Positions 31,806 through 39,334 of a DNA stretch of 64,000 nt are shown here, piece by piece (position 1 is the first letter of the stretch; the number at the start of each line of letters is the position of its first letter). Origin of the DNA: Kluyvera genomosp. 3 (GTDB lineage: Bacteria; Pseudomonadota; Gammaproteobacteria; Enterobacterales; Enterobacteriaceae); NCBI GenBank assembly GCA_002211745.1, contig CP022114.1:4372645-4436644 (forward strand), in the 5' to 3' direction. Below the pieces are notes generated by a model. The model was given only the letters and a program-made list of their open reading frames with translations. It made no database searches and was not told the DNA's origin. Made by a program: the position numbers and the translations under genes.

Positions 31806-32957
31806 TTAAGGTTGCGTGGAAATCACCATCTGAGACGGGCTGCCAACCGGCGTATAGTCCGGTGAAAACGTCAGCTTGCCGTCCTTCGGCGCCACGCTAA
31901 AGCGAGTAATATTATCGCTACGCTGATTCATGACATATAGCCAATGTCCTTGCTTATCAAGCGTTAGCGTTCGTGGATAGTCGCCACGCGTCCAGATATC
32001 TTCCTGGTGCGACAGGCTGCCGTCGGCCATCACGGTGAAGTGAGCGATGCTGTTGTGGAGGCGATTGGCGACATACAGCTGCTTGCCGTCCTGGCTTAAC
32101 ACCAGACCTGCGGCAAAGCTGGTGCCTTTGTACTCTTTTGGCAACGCTGAAACCGTCTTGCCTTCGCGCAGCTGGCCGCTTTGTTTATCGAGGTGATAAA
32201 AGGTCAGCGTGGAGGATTCTTCATTAATCAACCATAGCCCATCACCTGCTGGCGTAAAGACAAAATGTCGCGGCCCGGCCCCTGCCGAAGATGCGGCGAT
32301 AAATGGCGGATCGTTTGGCGTCAGCTTGCCGCTGGCGCGGTCCATACGGTACTGGTAGATGCGGTCCAGCCCCAGATCGGTGGAATACACAAACTGACCG
32401 CTCGGATCGCTGGCAACCATGTGCGCGTGCGGGCCGTTATGATCGCTGATGGCAAAACTCCCCTCCGCTGCGGCTGCCGGGCGCGCCGCGCCAGCCGGGC
32501 CCTGATCCTGATGCACATCTACCGCCTCGCCCAAACTACCGTCCTCTTTCACCGGCAGCACCGCGATCGACCCGCTCACGTAGTTGGCGACCAGAAGATG
32601 ACGACCGTCTGGCGTCAGCGAGAGATAAACCGGCCCCGCGCCGCCGGAAGCCACCTGATTCAGACTACTCAGTTCACCATTCGCGGCGATACTCCACGCC
32701 TGCACCACGCCTTTTTCCACCTCACTGGCGGCATACAGCGTCTTGCCGTCAGGGCTGACGGTAAGCTGCGCGACGTTGGGCAGGGAACTCACCAGCGCTT
32801 TATCGTGTAGCGCGCCAGTCTTACCATCCAGCGTAAAACGGTATAGACCTTCGCCATTGGGATTGTAGGTCCCGACCCAGGCATACTGGGTTTGGGCGGT
32901 AACCGTGGTAGCAAGCAAAGAGAGTGAAGCAACAAGCAGATGACGAGCGGTTGGCAT
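31806..32957 (-). CDS. periplasmic lactonase family protein (6-phosphogluconolactonase-like beta-propeller)
   Basis: A 383-residue seven-bladed propeller related to Pgl/carboxy-cis,cis-muconate cyclase. Repeated blade motifs include VSPDGKTLYAASE, LTPDGRHLLVANY, LSQDGKQLYVANRLHNSI and QGHWLYVMNQRSDNI. Unlike cytosolic Pgl, it starts with a clear signal peptide (MPTARHLLVASLSLLATTVT, cleavage after about residue 22), so it should act in the periplasm. It lies between the aldolase and the regulator gene on the same strand. Hydrolysis of a sugar lactone before uptake is an inference from context. Confidence 0.82.
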   Translation of the reverse strand: MPTARHLLVASLSLLATTVTAQTQYAWVGTYNPNGEGLYRFTLDGKTGALHDKALVSSLPNVAQLTVSPDGKTLYAASEVEKGVVQAWSIAANGELSSLNQVASGGAGPVYLSLTPDGRHLLVANYVSGSIAVLPVKEDGSLGEAVDVHQDQGPAGAARPAAAAEGSFAISDHNGPHAHMVASDPSGQFVYSTDLGLDRIYQYRMDRASGKLTPNDPPFIAASSAGAGPRHFVFTPAGDGLWLINEESSTLTFYHLDKQSGQLREGKTVSALPKEYKGTSFAAGLVLSQDGKQLYVANRLHNSIAHFTVMADGSLSHQEDIWTRGDYPRTLTLDKQGHWLYVMNQRSDNITRFSVAPKDGKLTFSPDYTPVGSPSQMVISTQP

Positions 32958-32987
32958 GGTGACTCCTTGATGGTTCGGTGGGTTTTT

Positions 32988-33112
32988 CCCCTCACCCTAA
33001 CCCTCTCCCCAAAGGGGCGAGGGGACCGTTCGGTACTTTTACGCACGATAGGCGCCAAAGGCACGGTTGGTTTTCTCCCTCTCCCCTGTGGGGAGAGGGT
33101 CGGGGTGAGGGG
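32988..33112. repeat. inverted doublet of the CCCTCTCCCC palindromic repeat (REPIN-like), copy 3
   Basis: The left unit (32988-33030) reads CCCCTCACCCTAACCCTCTC with a GGGGCGAGGGG arm. The right unit (33073-33112) is the inverse, ending GGTCGGGGTGAGGGG. About 42 bp lie between them. The two units can pair as one long hairpin. It separates the KDGP aldolase gene from the lactonase gene. Confidence 0.82.
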
Positions 33113-33121
33113 CTATCGGCA

Positions 33122-33861
33122 CTACTTAACAAGCTGTTTAGTCATCTCCAGCAGCCGACGCACGTCCGCCGGACGCGTATTGCCGCTGTCTTTATCAATG
33201 ATTGAGCTGTAAATATGCGGGATAATTTTGCTTACCCCCGCATCCAGCGCAATTTTCAGGATCTCGCCGTAGTTTTCCAGATCGATCCCGCCGGTCGGTT
33301 CCAGCCAGAAATCATGGCGCGCGCAGGCTTGCGCCACCGCAATAAACTCATCACGGTGCTTCAGGCCGCCATCGGGAAGTACTTAATCGAGCTGCCGCCC
33401 ATGTCTTTCAGCAGGGCAATCGCGGTTTCCAGCGGCACGCTACCGTCCGGCGCGTTGCTGGACAGCGGGCCGGTGGAGATCTTAACCATGCCGACGGTGC
33501 CGGTTGGGGAGACCAGGCCGTTGACCACGGTCTCGTTCTGCCCTAACAGCGCGCGGCTGGTCGCCACGCCGGTGAAGACCTGGTTAACGTGCTGCGGCTG
33601 CACCTGGCGGGAGATTTCGCTGACCATCGCCGACTGGTTCGGGTCGCCCGCGCCCAGGCCGACGGAGAGCGCGTTATCAATCCGCTTTGCGTATTCGCGC
33701 ATATCGGCCACCGCGCTGGCGATGTCCGGATAGTTTTTGGAGAGCACGCCCACCAGCACATGACCTTCCGCCGCTTCATAAATCTCGCTGGCGTTATCTT
33801 TGCTACCGGCCAGCACGTTCAGGCAGACACGGTCACGGTAAAAGTTTGGGGTCAGTTTCAT
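33122..33861 (-). CDS. dgaF: KDGP aldolase family protein (DgaF-like), frameshifted as given
   Basis: Predicted to split 2-keto-3-deoxy-6-phosphogluconate into pyruvate and glyceraldehyde-3-phosphate, as characterised for Salmonella DgaF. It opens MKLTPNFYRDRVCLNVLAGS. It has VNGLVSPTGTVGMVKISTGP with a candidate Schiff-base lysine, SSIKYFPMGGL and EPTGGIDLENY. One G is missing from GGG near 33371; the repaired protein is 246 residues. It overlaps the upstream ammonia-lyase gene by 4 nt (ATGA), so the two are coupled. Confidence 0.85.
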
Positions 33862-34976
33862 GCGTGATTCTCCTTGTTCAGAACTTCTGCAATACGGCGA
33901 GCAACAATCGCTAACTGCTGCGCATCCACGCTGCGGACATCAGCTTCGATAATGCCTTCATTGGCCTTATAGCCACGGAAGTAGATGGCGTATTCGCCCT
34001 GCTTCAGCGCCTGCACCAGATCACCGGTATTCACGCCGGTCGCCGCTTCATCAAATTTAATTTCCGCACGGGCGATATCGCGGCCCGCGCTATCCCACAC
34101 CACACGCGCGGTGACGCCGTTGAGCGTATTGAGCTGGTTAATGAACGGTGTCATTTTCTCCACCATCTCTTCACCGCTCTCTTTGGTCGCCGTCAGATAG
34201 TGCTCAATGGCGCAGGTCAGGCCCAGAATGCCTTCTTTACCGACCTTCATGGCACGTCCAATGCCCATCGACTGGCGCTTCACCCACTCGACGTATTGGG
34301 TTTTACCAATCACCAGGCCACTGGTTGGCCCTTCGATCGCCTTCGCCCCGCTGTAGATAACCAGATCCGCCCCCGCACGATAGTAGGCATGCAGATCCTC
34401 TTCCGCCGCCGCATCAACGATCAGCGGCAGGTTATGGCTACGCGCCACGCTGGCGGCCTGCGCCACGTTAAGCATGCTTTTCTGTACACAGTGGTGAGAC
34501 TTGATATACAGAATGGCCGCCGTACGCGGGGTAATCGCCGCCGCCAGTTGGTCGGCAGAACATTCGTTGGCATAACCCGCTTCCACCAGCTTGCCGCCGC
34601 CCAGCGCCACCATGGTGCCGACCGGCGCGCCGAAGTTGACGTTGTGGCCTTTCGGCAGCACGATTTCGTTGTTCTCAATCGGGGTGACATGCAGGTTTTC
34701 CAGCAGCCAGTCGCTGTCTTTCACCAGCACCGCCGCCACGGATTGCGCAATACCGGCGGACGCGCAGGACACCACGGTCGCCCCTTCAACATCCAGCAGC
34801 TTCGCAATATAGGCACCGGTTTTATTCACCAGGTCTTTCATCTCAAAGTACTGGTTCATGCCCGCCATCGCGGCTTCCACCACTTCCGGGCGCGGCGTAG
34901 AGACGCCGAGTGCGGTCATGCGGCCGGAGGTGTTAATCACTTGCTTTAAATCGTACTTTTCAAAAATTGAAGGCAT
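33858..34976 (-). CDS. dgaE: DgaE-family PLP-dependent ammonia-lyase (SelA-like fold)
   Basis: Related to Salmonella D-glucosaminate-6-phosphate ammonia-lyase DgaE, which yields KDGP and ammonia. Intact, 372 residues, opening MPSIFEKYDLKQVINTSGRM. The PLP region has LPLIVDAAAEED and VIYSGAKAIEGPTSG, where the lysine of SGAK should bind PLP. It is not beside the dga PTS genes but in a different operon, so the true substrate may be another 2-amino-sugar acid phosphate. It overlaps the amidohydrolase by 17 nt and the aldolase by 4 nt. Confidence 0.85.
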   Translation of the reverse strand: MPSIFEKYDLKQVINTSGRMTALGVSTPRPEVVEAAMAGMNQYFEMKDLVNKTGAYIAKLLDVEGATVVSCASAGIAQSVAAVLVKDSDWLLENLHVTPIENNEIVLPKGHNVNFGAPVGTMVALGGGKLVEAGYANECSADQLAAAITPRTAAILYIKSHHCVQKSMLNVAQAASVARSHNLPLIVDAAAEEDLHAYYRAGADLVIYSGAKAIEGPTSGLVIGKTQYVEWVKRQSMGIGRAMKVGKEGILGLTCAIEHYLTATKESGEEMVEKMTPFINQLNTLNGVTARVVWDSAGRDIARAEIKFDEAATGVNTGDLVQALKQGEYAIYFRGYKANEGIIEADVRSVDAQQLAIVARRIAEVLNKENHA

Positions 34977-36093
34977 TTTCCGCGCTCCCTTGTTCGGTCA
35001 AATAGCCCTTGCCCGCGCGAATCGCAGCAAGCGGCAGCAGAATCTTGTCAGCCTGAAGGCTCTCTTTTTCGGCATCCACCAGCACCGTTGGCGTCTGCGC
35101 GAGGGTAAACAGCGTGATATCCGCGTCGTAACCGACGGCCAGTCGTCCTTTGTGCGTCAGGCGTAAACCCTCGGCGGCATGACAGGTTACGCAATCAATC
35201 ACCTGCGGCAGCGACATACCGATGGCGAGAAATTTCGACATCACCAGCGCCAGCGAGCGTACCGGGCCGTCGATGCGGTTACGGCAGTAGATATCGGAGC
35301 TGATGGTGTGTGGCAGAATGCCCATCGCAATCGCCCGGCGCGCCACCTCAAAGCTGAAGCTGGCAGTACCGTGGCCGACGTCGAGGCGCACGCCGCGCTT
35401 TAAGGCCCGCACGATGGAACCGCGCAGTTCACCTTCCGGCGTCAGAATGCGGTTCGGTTTACCGTTGTAGCAGTGGGTGATGATGTCGCCAGAACTCAGC
35501 AGTTCGGCGATTTCATCGAGGTTAGGCGGGTTGTTGCCAATATGCACCATCAGCGGCAGGTCGCCGTTTTCTTGTTGGATGGCTTTAGCGCGCTCCAGCG
35601 GCGTAATGCCGTTTTCGCCGACCACGCTGCTGCTCATGCGCGCTTTCAGGCCGACGATAAAGTCCGGGTGGCGTGCCACCGCCTGCTTCACCGCGTCGGC
35701 ATCAATATTGGCCATATTGGCCAGTTCGTTCTGGGCAATCAGCCCGACGCGGGAGATGTTGAGCAGAGCATAGACGTCGGTCGCAGCTTTGCGGGTCAAC
35801 TGGTAGAAATCGTCCACGTCATCCGCGCCGGTACTGCCCGCGTCAATCACGGTGGTGACGCCGGTAGCGATACCGACACTGTCCGGTTCGTCGTGATAAA
35901 TCGGTGAGTTCGGGTAGCAGTGGACGTGGGAGTCAATCCAGCCGGCGCTGGCGTAGTATTTCCCGTCCAGCGCAATGGTTTTATGGGCAGGCGCGCTAAT
36001 CTCGCCCAGCGCCGCGATTGAACCGTCCTTGATGGCGATATCAGTCAGGGTATCGTCGACGAGGCGCGCACGGCGCAGGAGTAAATCAAACAT
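34960..36093 (-). CDS. amidohydrolase/deacetylase family metallohydrolase
   Basis: Member of the amidohydrolase superfamily, 377 residues and intact. Metal-site motifs appear in order: GWIDSHVHCYP (HxH) near residue 57, IVGLKARMSS with a candidate carboxylated lysine near 150, PLMVHIGNNPP and ITHCYNG (two His), and DVGHG. The layout is like dihydroorotases and N-acyl-D-amino-acid deacylases. In this operon, upstream of an ammonia-lyase that needs a free amino group, an N-deacylase role is a reasonable inference, not shown by sequence. Confidence 0.85.
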   Translation of the reverse strand: MFDLLLRRARLVDDTLTDIAIKDGSIAALGEISAPAHKTIALDGKYYASAGWIDSHVHCYPNSPIYHDEPDSVGIATGVTTVIDAGSTGADDVDDFYQLTRKAATDVYALLNISRVGLIAQNELANMANIDADAVKQAVARHPDFIVGLKARMSSSVVGENGITPLERAKAIQQENGDLPLMVHIGNNPPNLDEIAELLSSGDIITHCYNGKPNRILTPEGELRGSIVRALKRGVRLDVGHGTASFSFEVARRAIAMGILPHTISSDIYCRNRIDGPVRSLALVMSKFLAIGMSLPQVIDCVTCHAAEGLRLTHKGRLAVGYDADITLFTLAQTPTVLVDAEKESLQADKILLPLAAIRAGKGYLTEQGSAENAFNF

Positions 36094-36134
36094 ATCTCTC
36101 TCCTGTTAAGGCGGGCGCCGCGCGCCCGCAGGGT

Positions 36135-36778
36135 TTAGCTAATCGCTACCGGGAAGATGGAACCGAGGATCATCGCCCCAGGATCGCGCCGCCGGTGATC
36201 GGCTTCTGCCAGATGTAAAACAGCAGTGCGCCAACCAGAGAACCGATGCCGATGGGAATCGAGGCGGTCATCGCGCTGAGGATGATCAACGGGCCAAGGA
36301 AGCGGCCGGAGGCGTTACCCGCGCCCATCATCACGTCGGCCCCGTAGGTGGAATCGCTCTGGTTGATGGTGAATTTACGCGCCAGAATGATGATGTAGCC
36401 AATCGCCAGACCAATCACCAGCCCGGTAATCAGGGAGGCGATAAAGTTGGTCACCGGGAACATGATGCCCGCGCCGAGCAGCAGCGCCGGAACGCCGAGG
36501 CCCACGCCGGTCTGAATCGCGCCGCCAATGTCCAGAATCCCCACCAGCGAACCTTCAATGATTCGGGCAAACAGGAAGCTCGCGCCGAACGCGGCCACCG
36601 CGCCGTAAGCCCCGGTATCAATCCCGGCTTTCAGCATCGCCACGAAGGCCACTTCGTTGAAGGCGCCGATGCCGTAGAGGTAGTACATATGCGTCCCGGC
36701 AAACACGCCGGAGGAGAGCAGGCCAACGAAGATCGGGAACGACCAGTCGGCATACCAAAAACCTTTATTTTGTTCCAT
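36135..36778 (-). CDS. DUF4310 family membrane protein, frameshifted near the 3' end as given
   Basis: Integral membrane protein of unknown mechanism, 214 residues after repair. About six hydrophobic segments include FPIFVGLLSSGVFAGTHMYY, GILDIGGAIQTGVGLGVPAL and ITGLVIGLAIGYIIILARKF, with glycine-rich loops such as GADVMMGAGNASGRFLG. One G is missing from a G run near 36173; restoring it gives an end in GAMILGSIFPVAIS. Families DUF4310, DUF4311, DUF4312 and SFCGS co-occur across Gram-positive and Gram-negative bacteria and are presumed to form a transporter. It is encoded 12 nt after DUF4311. Confidence 0.82.
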
Positions 36779-36790
36779 GTCAGGCTCCCG

Positions 36791-37566
36791 TTATTTGCCG
36801 CTGATTGAGCTGTGGATCAGATCCAGCCAGTTCGGTACGGTCAGGTGGAAGGATTCAATCATCTTCATGTCGAAACCGCGGAAGAAGGCGCTCAGGACGA
36901 ACAGCGCAACGATGGCGCCCATCATCACTTTGGTGACGCGATGCCAGCCGCTCTCTTCAACGCCCTTACCAATCAGAATGCCCAGTACCAGACCCGGTAC
37001 GGCGTTACCCATAATCAGCTGCGCCGCGCCGCCGAAGATGGTGGCCCAGAAGCCTGATTTCTTACCGGCATCAATCGCCGCCAGCCAGAAGATAACTGGC
37101 ATCACGGTGTTGACCAGCAGGTTGGCCGCCGGAACCAGCACCTTCACGGCGGTGACCTGCAACGCCTGCGGAACGGAAGAGGCCGTCAGGTTAAGGAAGG
37201 CCACGACAATCATGCCGATGATGCCGCAGGCAATCGCCATTTTGCGTGGGTCATGCAGCGTCTCACCGACGTTGCGGTTTTTGAGCATCAACGCCGCCGC
37301 GCCCCAGTTCGGGATAATGCGGTGGTCAACGTCCTGGGTGAAGGAGCCTGCTGCAACGGAAGAAGCCCAGGCGTTAAAGAAGAAACCGAGGCCAAACGAG
37401 AAGTGGGAAGCCGGATCGCCTTCACAGGAGTTCAGCTCGCCCAAGGTACGAAACGCCCCATCCCCTGCGTGGTGGGCGCGTGAAACATGCGTGCCGCTCC
37501 GGCGCCCACGCCGACGCCAACCAGGCCGCCGATGATGAGCGATTTTATTAAAATTATCAGGAACAT
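36791..37566 (-). CDS. DUF4311 family membrane protein, frameshifted near the 5' end as given
   Basis: Integral membrane protein, 258 residues after repair, opening MFLIILIKSLIIGGLVGVGV. Hydrophobic segments include FGLGFFFNAWASSVAAGSF, MAIACGIIGMIVVAFLNL, LLVNTVMPVIFWLAAIDAG and GNAVPGLVLGILIGKGV. One G is missing from a G run near 37456, which cuts the first 45 or so residues off the main frame. It is the likely partner of DUF4310 in a transporter. Transport is inferred from membrane content and operon position. Confidence 0.82.
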
Positions 37567-37587
37567 AGTCTGACCCTTTGGTAAAAA

Positions 37588-37887
37588 TCAGGTTTGCGTG
37601 ACGAAATCCACTTTATCGATATCAATGGCGGTCACGTTGACGGTAACGTCCAGCTCCACGCTGTACGCTCGTCGTTCACGGCGTAAAAAGAAGAATAAGA
37701 ACGCCTCTTTTCGTACCGCTTCGCGCGCATGAACAACCTGCACATCCTGTGGCTCAATACGCAGTAAGATATGCGATGATGTTTTCATCACCGCAGCCTG
37801 CACGTGGTTCAGAGCATCGGCGAACGCCCGTGTTTTGCTCTCGCCTTTGCCCGTGACCCTCACCGTGGTGGTGAATTGCTCTTTCAT
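37588..37887 (-). CDS. DUF4312 family protein
   Basis: Small soluble protein of 99 residues, opening MKEQFTTTVRVTGKGESKTR and rich in alternating hydrophobic and charged residues (ILLRIEPQDVQVVHAREAVR, FLRRERRAYSVELDVTV). Function unknown. The ATG at 37887 lies 2 nt after the SFCGS stop. A TTG two codons earlier would overlap that stop and is a possible alternative start. The tight spacing implies translational coupling and a joint role with SFCGS, perhaps as cytosolic partners of the membrane pair. Confidence 0.78.
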   Translation of the reverse strand: MKEQFTTTVRVTGKGESKTRAFADALNHVQAAVMKTSSHILLRIEPQDVQVVHAREAVRKEAFLFFFLRRERRAYSVELDVTVNVTAIDIDKVDFVTQT

Positions 37888-37889
37888 AC

Positions 37890-38252
37890 TCAAGCGCCGT
37901 ACTTCTTCTTCCAGGCCTCGACCAGGCGTTCGCCCAGCTCTTCTTTGTCCATAAAGCCGAAGCCCAGCACGTTGCAGCCTTCGTTGATGGCAGTCACGCC
38001 CTCTTCCACCGAACGCATGCCGTATTTCGCCTTGTAGCCATATTTGGTCTGCGCGGTGATAGCCCCCGCACCACCGCTGCCGCAGAAGGAGATACCGAAG
38101 GTCGCGTTCTCGGCCTTCATCATGTCGCCCAGCTTCATATCGGCGGCCACGCCCGGTACCACCACTGCACGAGCACCGGCTTTTTCCGCGCCAGCGGCAA
38201 CTTTTTGTCCTTTACCCAGGCGGTCGCCAATTACTACGGTGATCTGTTCCAT
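37890..38252 (-). CDS. glycine-rich SFCGS family protein
   Basis: 120-residue soluble protein opening MEQITVVIGDRLGKGQKVAA. The family motif ATFGISFCGSGGAGAITA is followed by KYGYKAKYGM. The size and the cysteine in a Gly/Ser loop recall PTS EIIB proteins, though I see no direct homology. The E. coli yhfSTUWXYZ operon has a similar small protein (YhfU) beside a SelA-like enzyme and a membrane protein, so the two loci may be distant versions of one system; this is inference. Confidence 0.83.
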   Translation of the reverse strand: MEQITVVIGDRLGKGQKVAAGAEKAGARAVVVPGVAADMKLGDMMKAENATFGISFCGSGGAGAITAQTKYGYKAKYGMRSVEEGVTAINEGCNVLGFGFMDKEELGERLVEAWKKKYGA

Positions 38253-38262
38253 TTGTTGCTCC

Positions 38263-38601
38263 TTACAGGTTGTCTTTTGCTACTTCGAAGTGAACGGACA
38301 GCAGCCAGGCCTCTTCATCAGGCAGGTTGCCAAACGCCGCGACCACTTCGCGGGCAAGCATCATTGAATCGTCAGAAATCTCTTCAAACAGGCTGGCATC
38401 CACTTCCGGTAGCGGCTCGCCGCTGATTGACCGGTGGGCCATGGCCCGCACGTGGGAGGTCAGCATTTGCTCCTGCACATCGTTAGGGGTGATATCGCGG
38501 CGGCGTAACAGTGCGAACACCTGCTGCAACATTTTGTCGGCCAGCCGTTCGGTCTGTAGCGCCTGCTCCCCTGCGTCGTGTATTACCGCTCCGTTATTCA
38601 C
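38263..38601 (-). CDS. stand-alone PRD (PTS regulation domain) protein
   Basis: First gene of the operon: a single PRD with no DNA- or RNA-binding domain. At 112 residues it matches the small PRD proteins seen beside SFCGS genes in other bacteria. Landmarks are MLTSHVRAMAHRS (a PRD His) and EEAWLLSVHFEVAKDNL (second PRD His region). I chose the GTG at 38601 because a GCGGGG ribosome site precedes it by about 8 nt. An in-frame ATG far upstream (38805) would include the palindromic operator and CRP site. Its likely role is a PTS-responsive regulator or partner of the full-length PRD regulator. Confidence 0.75.
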   Translation of the reverse strand: MNNGAVIHDAGEQALQTERLADKMLQQVFALLRRRDITPNDVQEQMLTSHVRAMAHRSISGEPLPEVDASLFEEISDDSMMLAREVVAAFGNLPDEEAWLLSVHFEVAKDNL

Positions 38602-38669
38602 TCGTGTTACCCCGCTAATGTCTCTGGGGATAAACCTAACGCTGGGGATGGGAGTTTGTAGCGAGTTGT

Positions 38670-38689
38670 TTTCCACTTCGAAGTGGAAA
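38670..38689. promoter_or_regulatory. perfect 20-bp palindrome, candidate operator of the 38601-29875 operon
   Basis: TTTCCACTTCGAAGTGGAAA is a perfect palindrome 69 bp upstream of the PRD-protein start. A TACAAA -10-like hexamer (minus strand, 38660-38655) would place it over the -35 region. The long regulator at 29875-31783 is the obvious candidate ligand, but binding is not shown. Confidence 0.6.
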
Positions 38690-38702
38690 GGTAGACGGCC
38701 TG

Positions 38703-38718
38703 AGTGATCGGATTCACA
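38703..38718 (-). promoter_or_regulatory. CRP site upstream of the accessory operon
   Basis: On the minus strand TGTGAATCCGATCACT fits TGTGA-N6-TCACA at 9 of 10 defined positions. It lies about 61 bp upstream of the start site implied by the TACAAA -10-like hexamer, a class I position. This suggests catabolite control of the operon. Confidence 0.65.
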
Positions 38719-38888
38719 CATTCGCCACGAAAATAACGATTTCGATATATTCGCGTGATGAATGTCACGTCTGAGGGACAAGGTCATTGGAAAGACGAAT
38801 GGCAAAATGAAGGTGAAAAGTGTGATATCGATGAAGTTTTACGGGGAGAAAGACGGAAGGCATCGGGCGACACCTTCCGGAAAAGGCG

Positions 38889-39274
38889 TTAGCGGAACTT
38901 CTTGTGGTTCTCGTTGCGGGTGGTTTTGAAATCTTCCGCAGCGGCCTGGGCCTCTTTCACTTTGCCCTCGTTCGCCAGCTTCAGCGCACCGTCAATCTGA
39001 CCAATCAGCGTATCCATGCCATGACGATAGTCTTTCATTTCCGCGCTGTCAGCCGCTTTGCCTTCCAGCTTCGGCGGGTCTCTTTTTTGGCGTCTTCTGC
39101 TGCGGTGCGCATCTTCGTCAGCGCCGCTTTCAGTTCACCCGCGTCGGAGGTTTTCTGCACCACCTGCAGATTTTCCGCCAGGGTGTCCATATCTTCACCC
39201 AGGTCGGCGAACGCTGAAGCCGAACCCAGTGCCAGCGCGGAGACCGCCAGCATCGCTACCAGTTTTTTACGCAT
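38889..39274 (-). CDS. cybC: cytochrome b562 CybC, frameshifted as given
   Basis: Soluble periplasmic four-helix-bundle heme protein. A signal peptide ([20 protein letters not shown], cleaved after about residue 22) is followed by [14 protein letters not shown], whose Met is a heme ligand. The second ligand His lies in [10 protein letters not shown] at the end. One C is missing from CCCC near 39075; the repaired precursor is 128 residues, as in E. coli. It follows pmbA on the same strand after 60 bp. Confidence 0.9.
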
Positions 39275-39334
39275 TGCTCACTTCCTTTTTATTATTTAAG
39301 CGAACGGGCGCAGCAGGATGCGCCCAACACGTGA

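Noticed and set aside
38602-38805. Longer start for the PRD protein, extending the frame 68 codons upstream
   Set aside because: The extension would cover the CRP site and the perfect palindrome and has no family similarity. The GTG at 38601 has a ribosome site and gives the family length.
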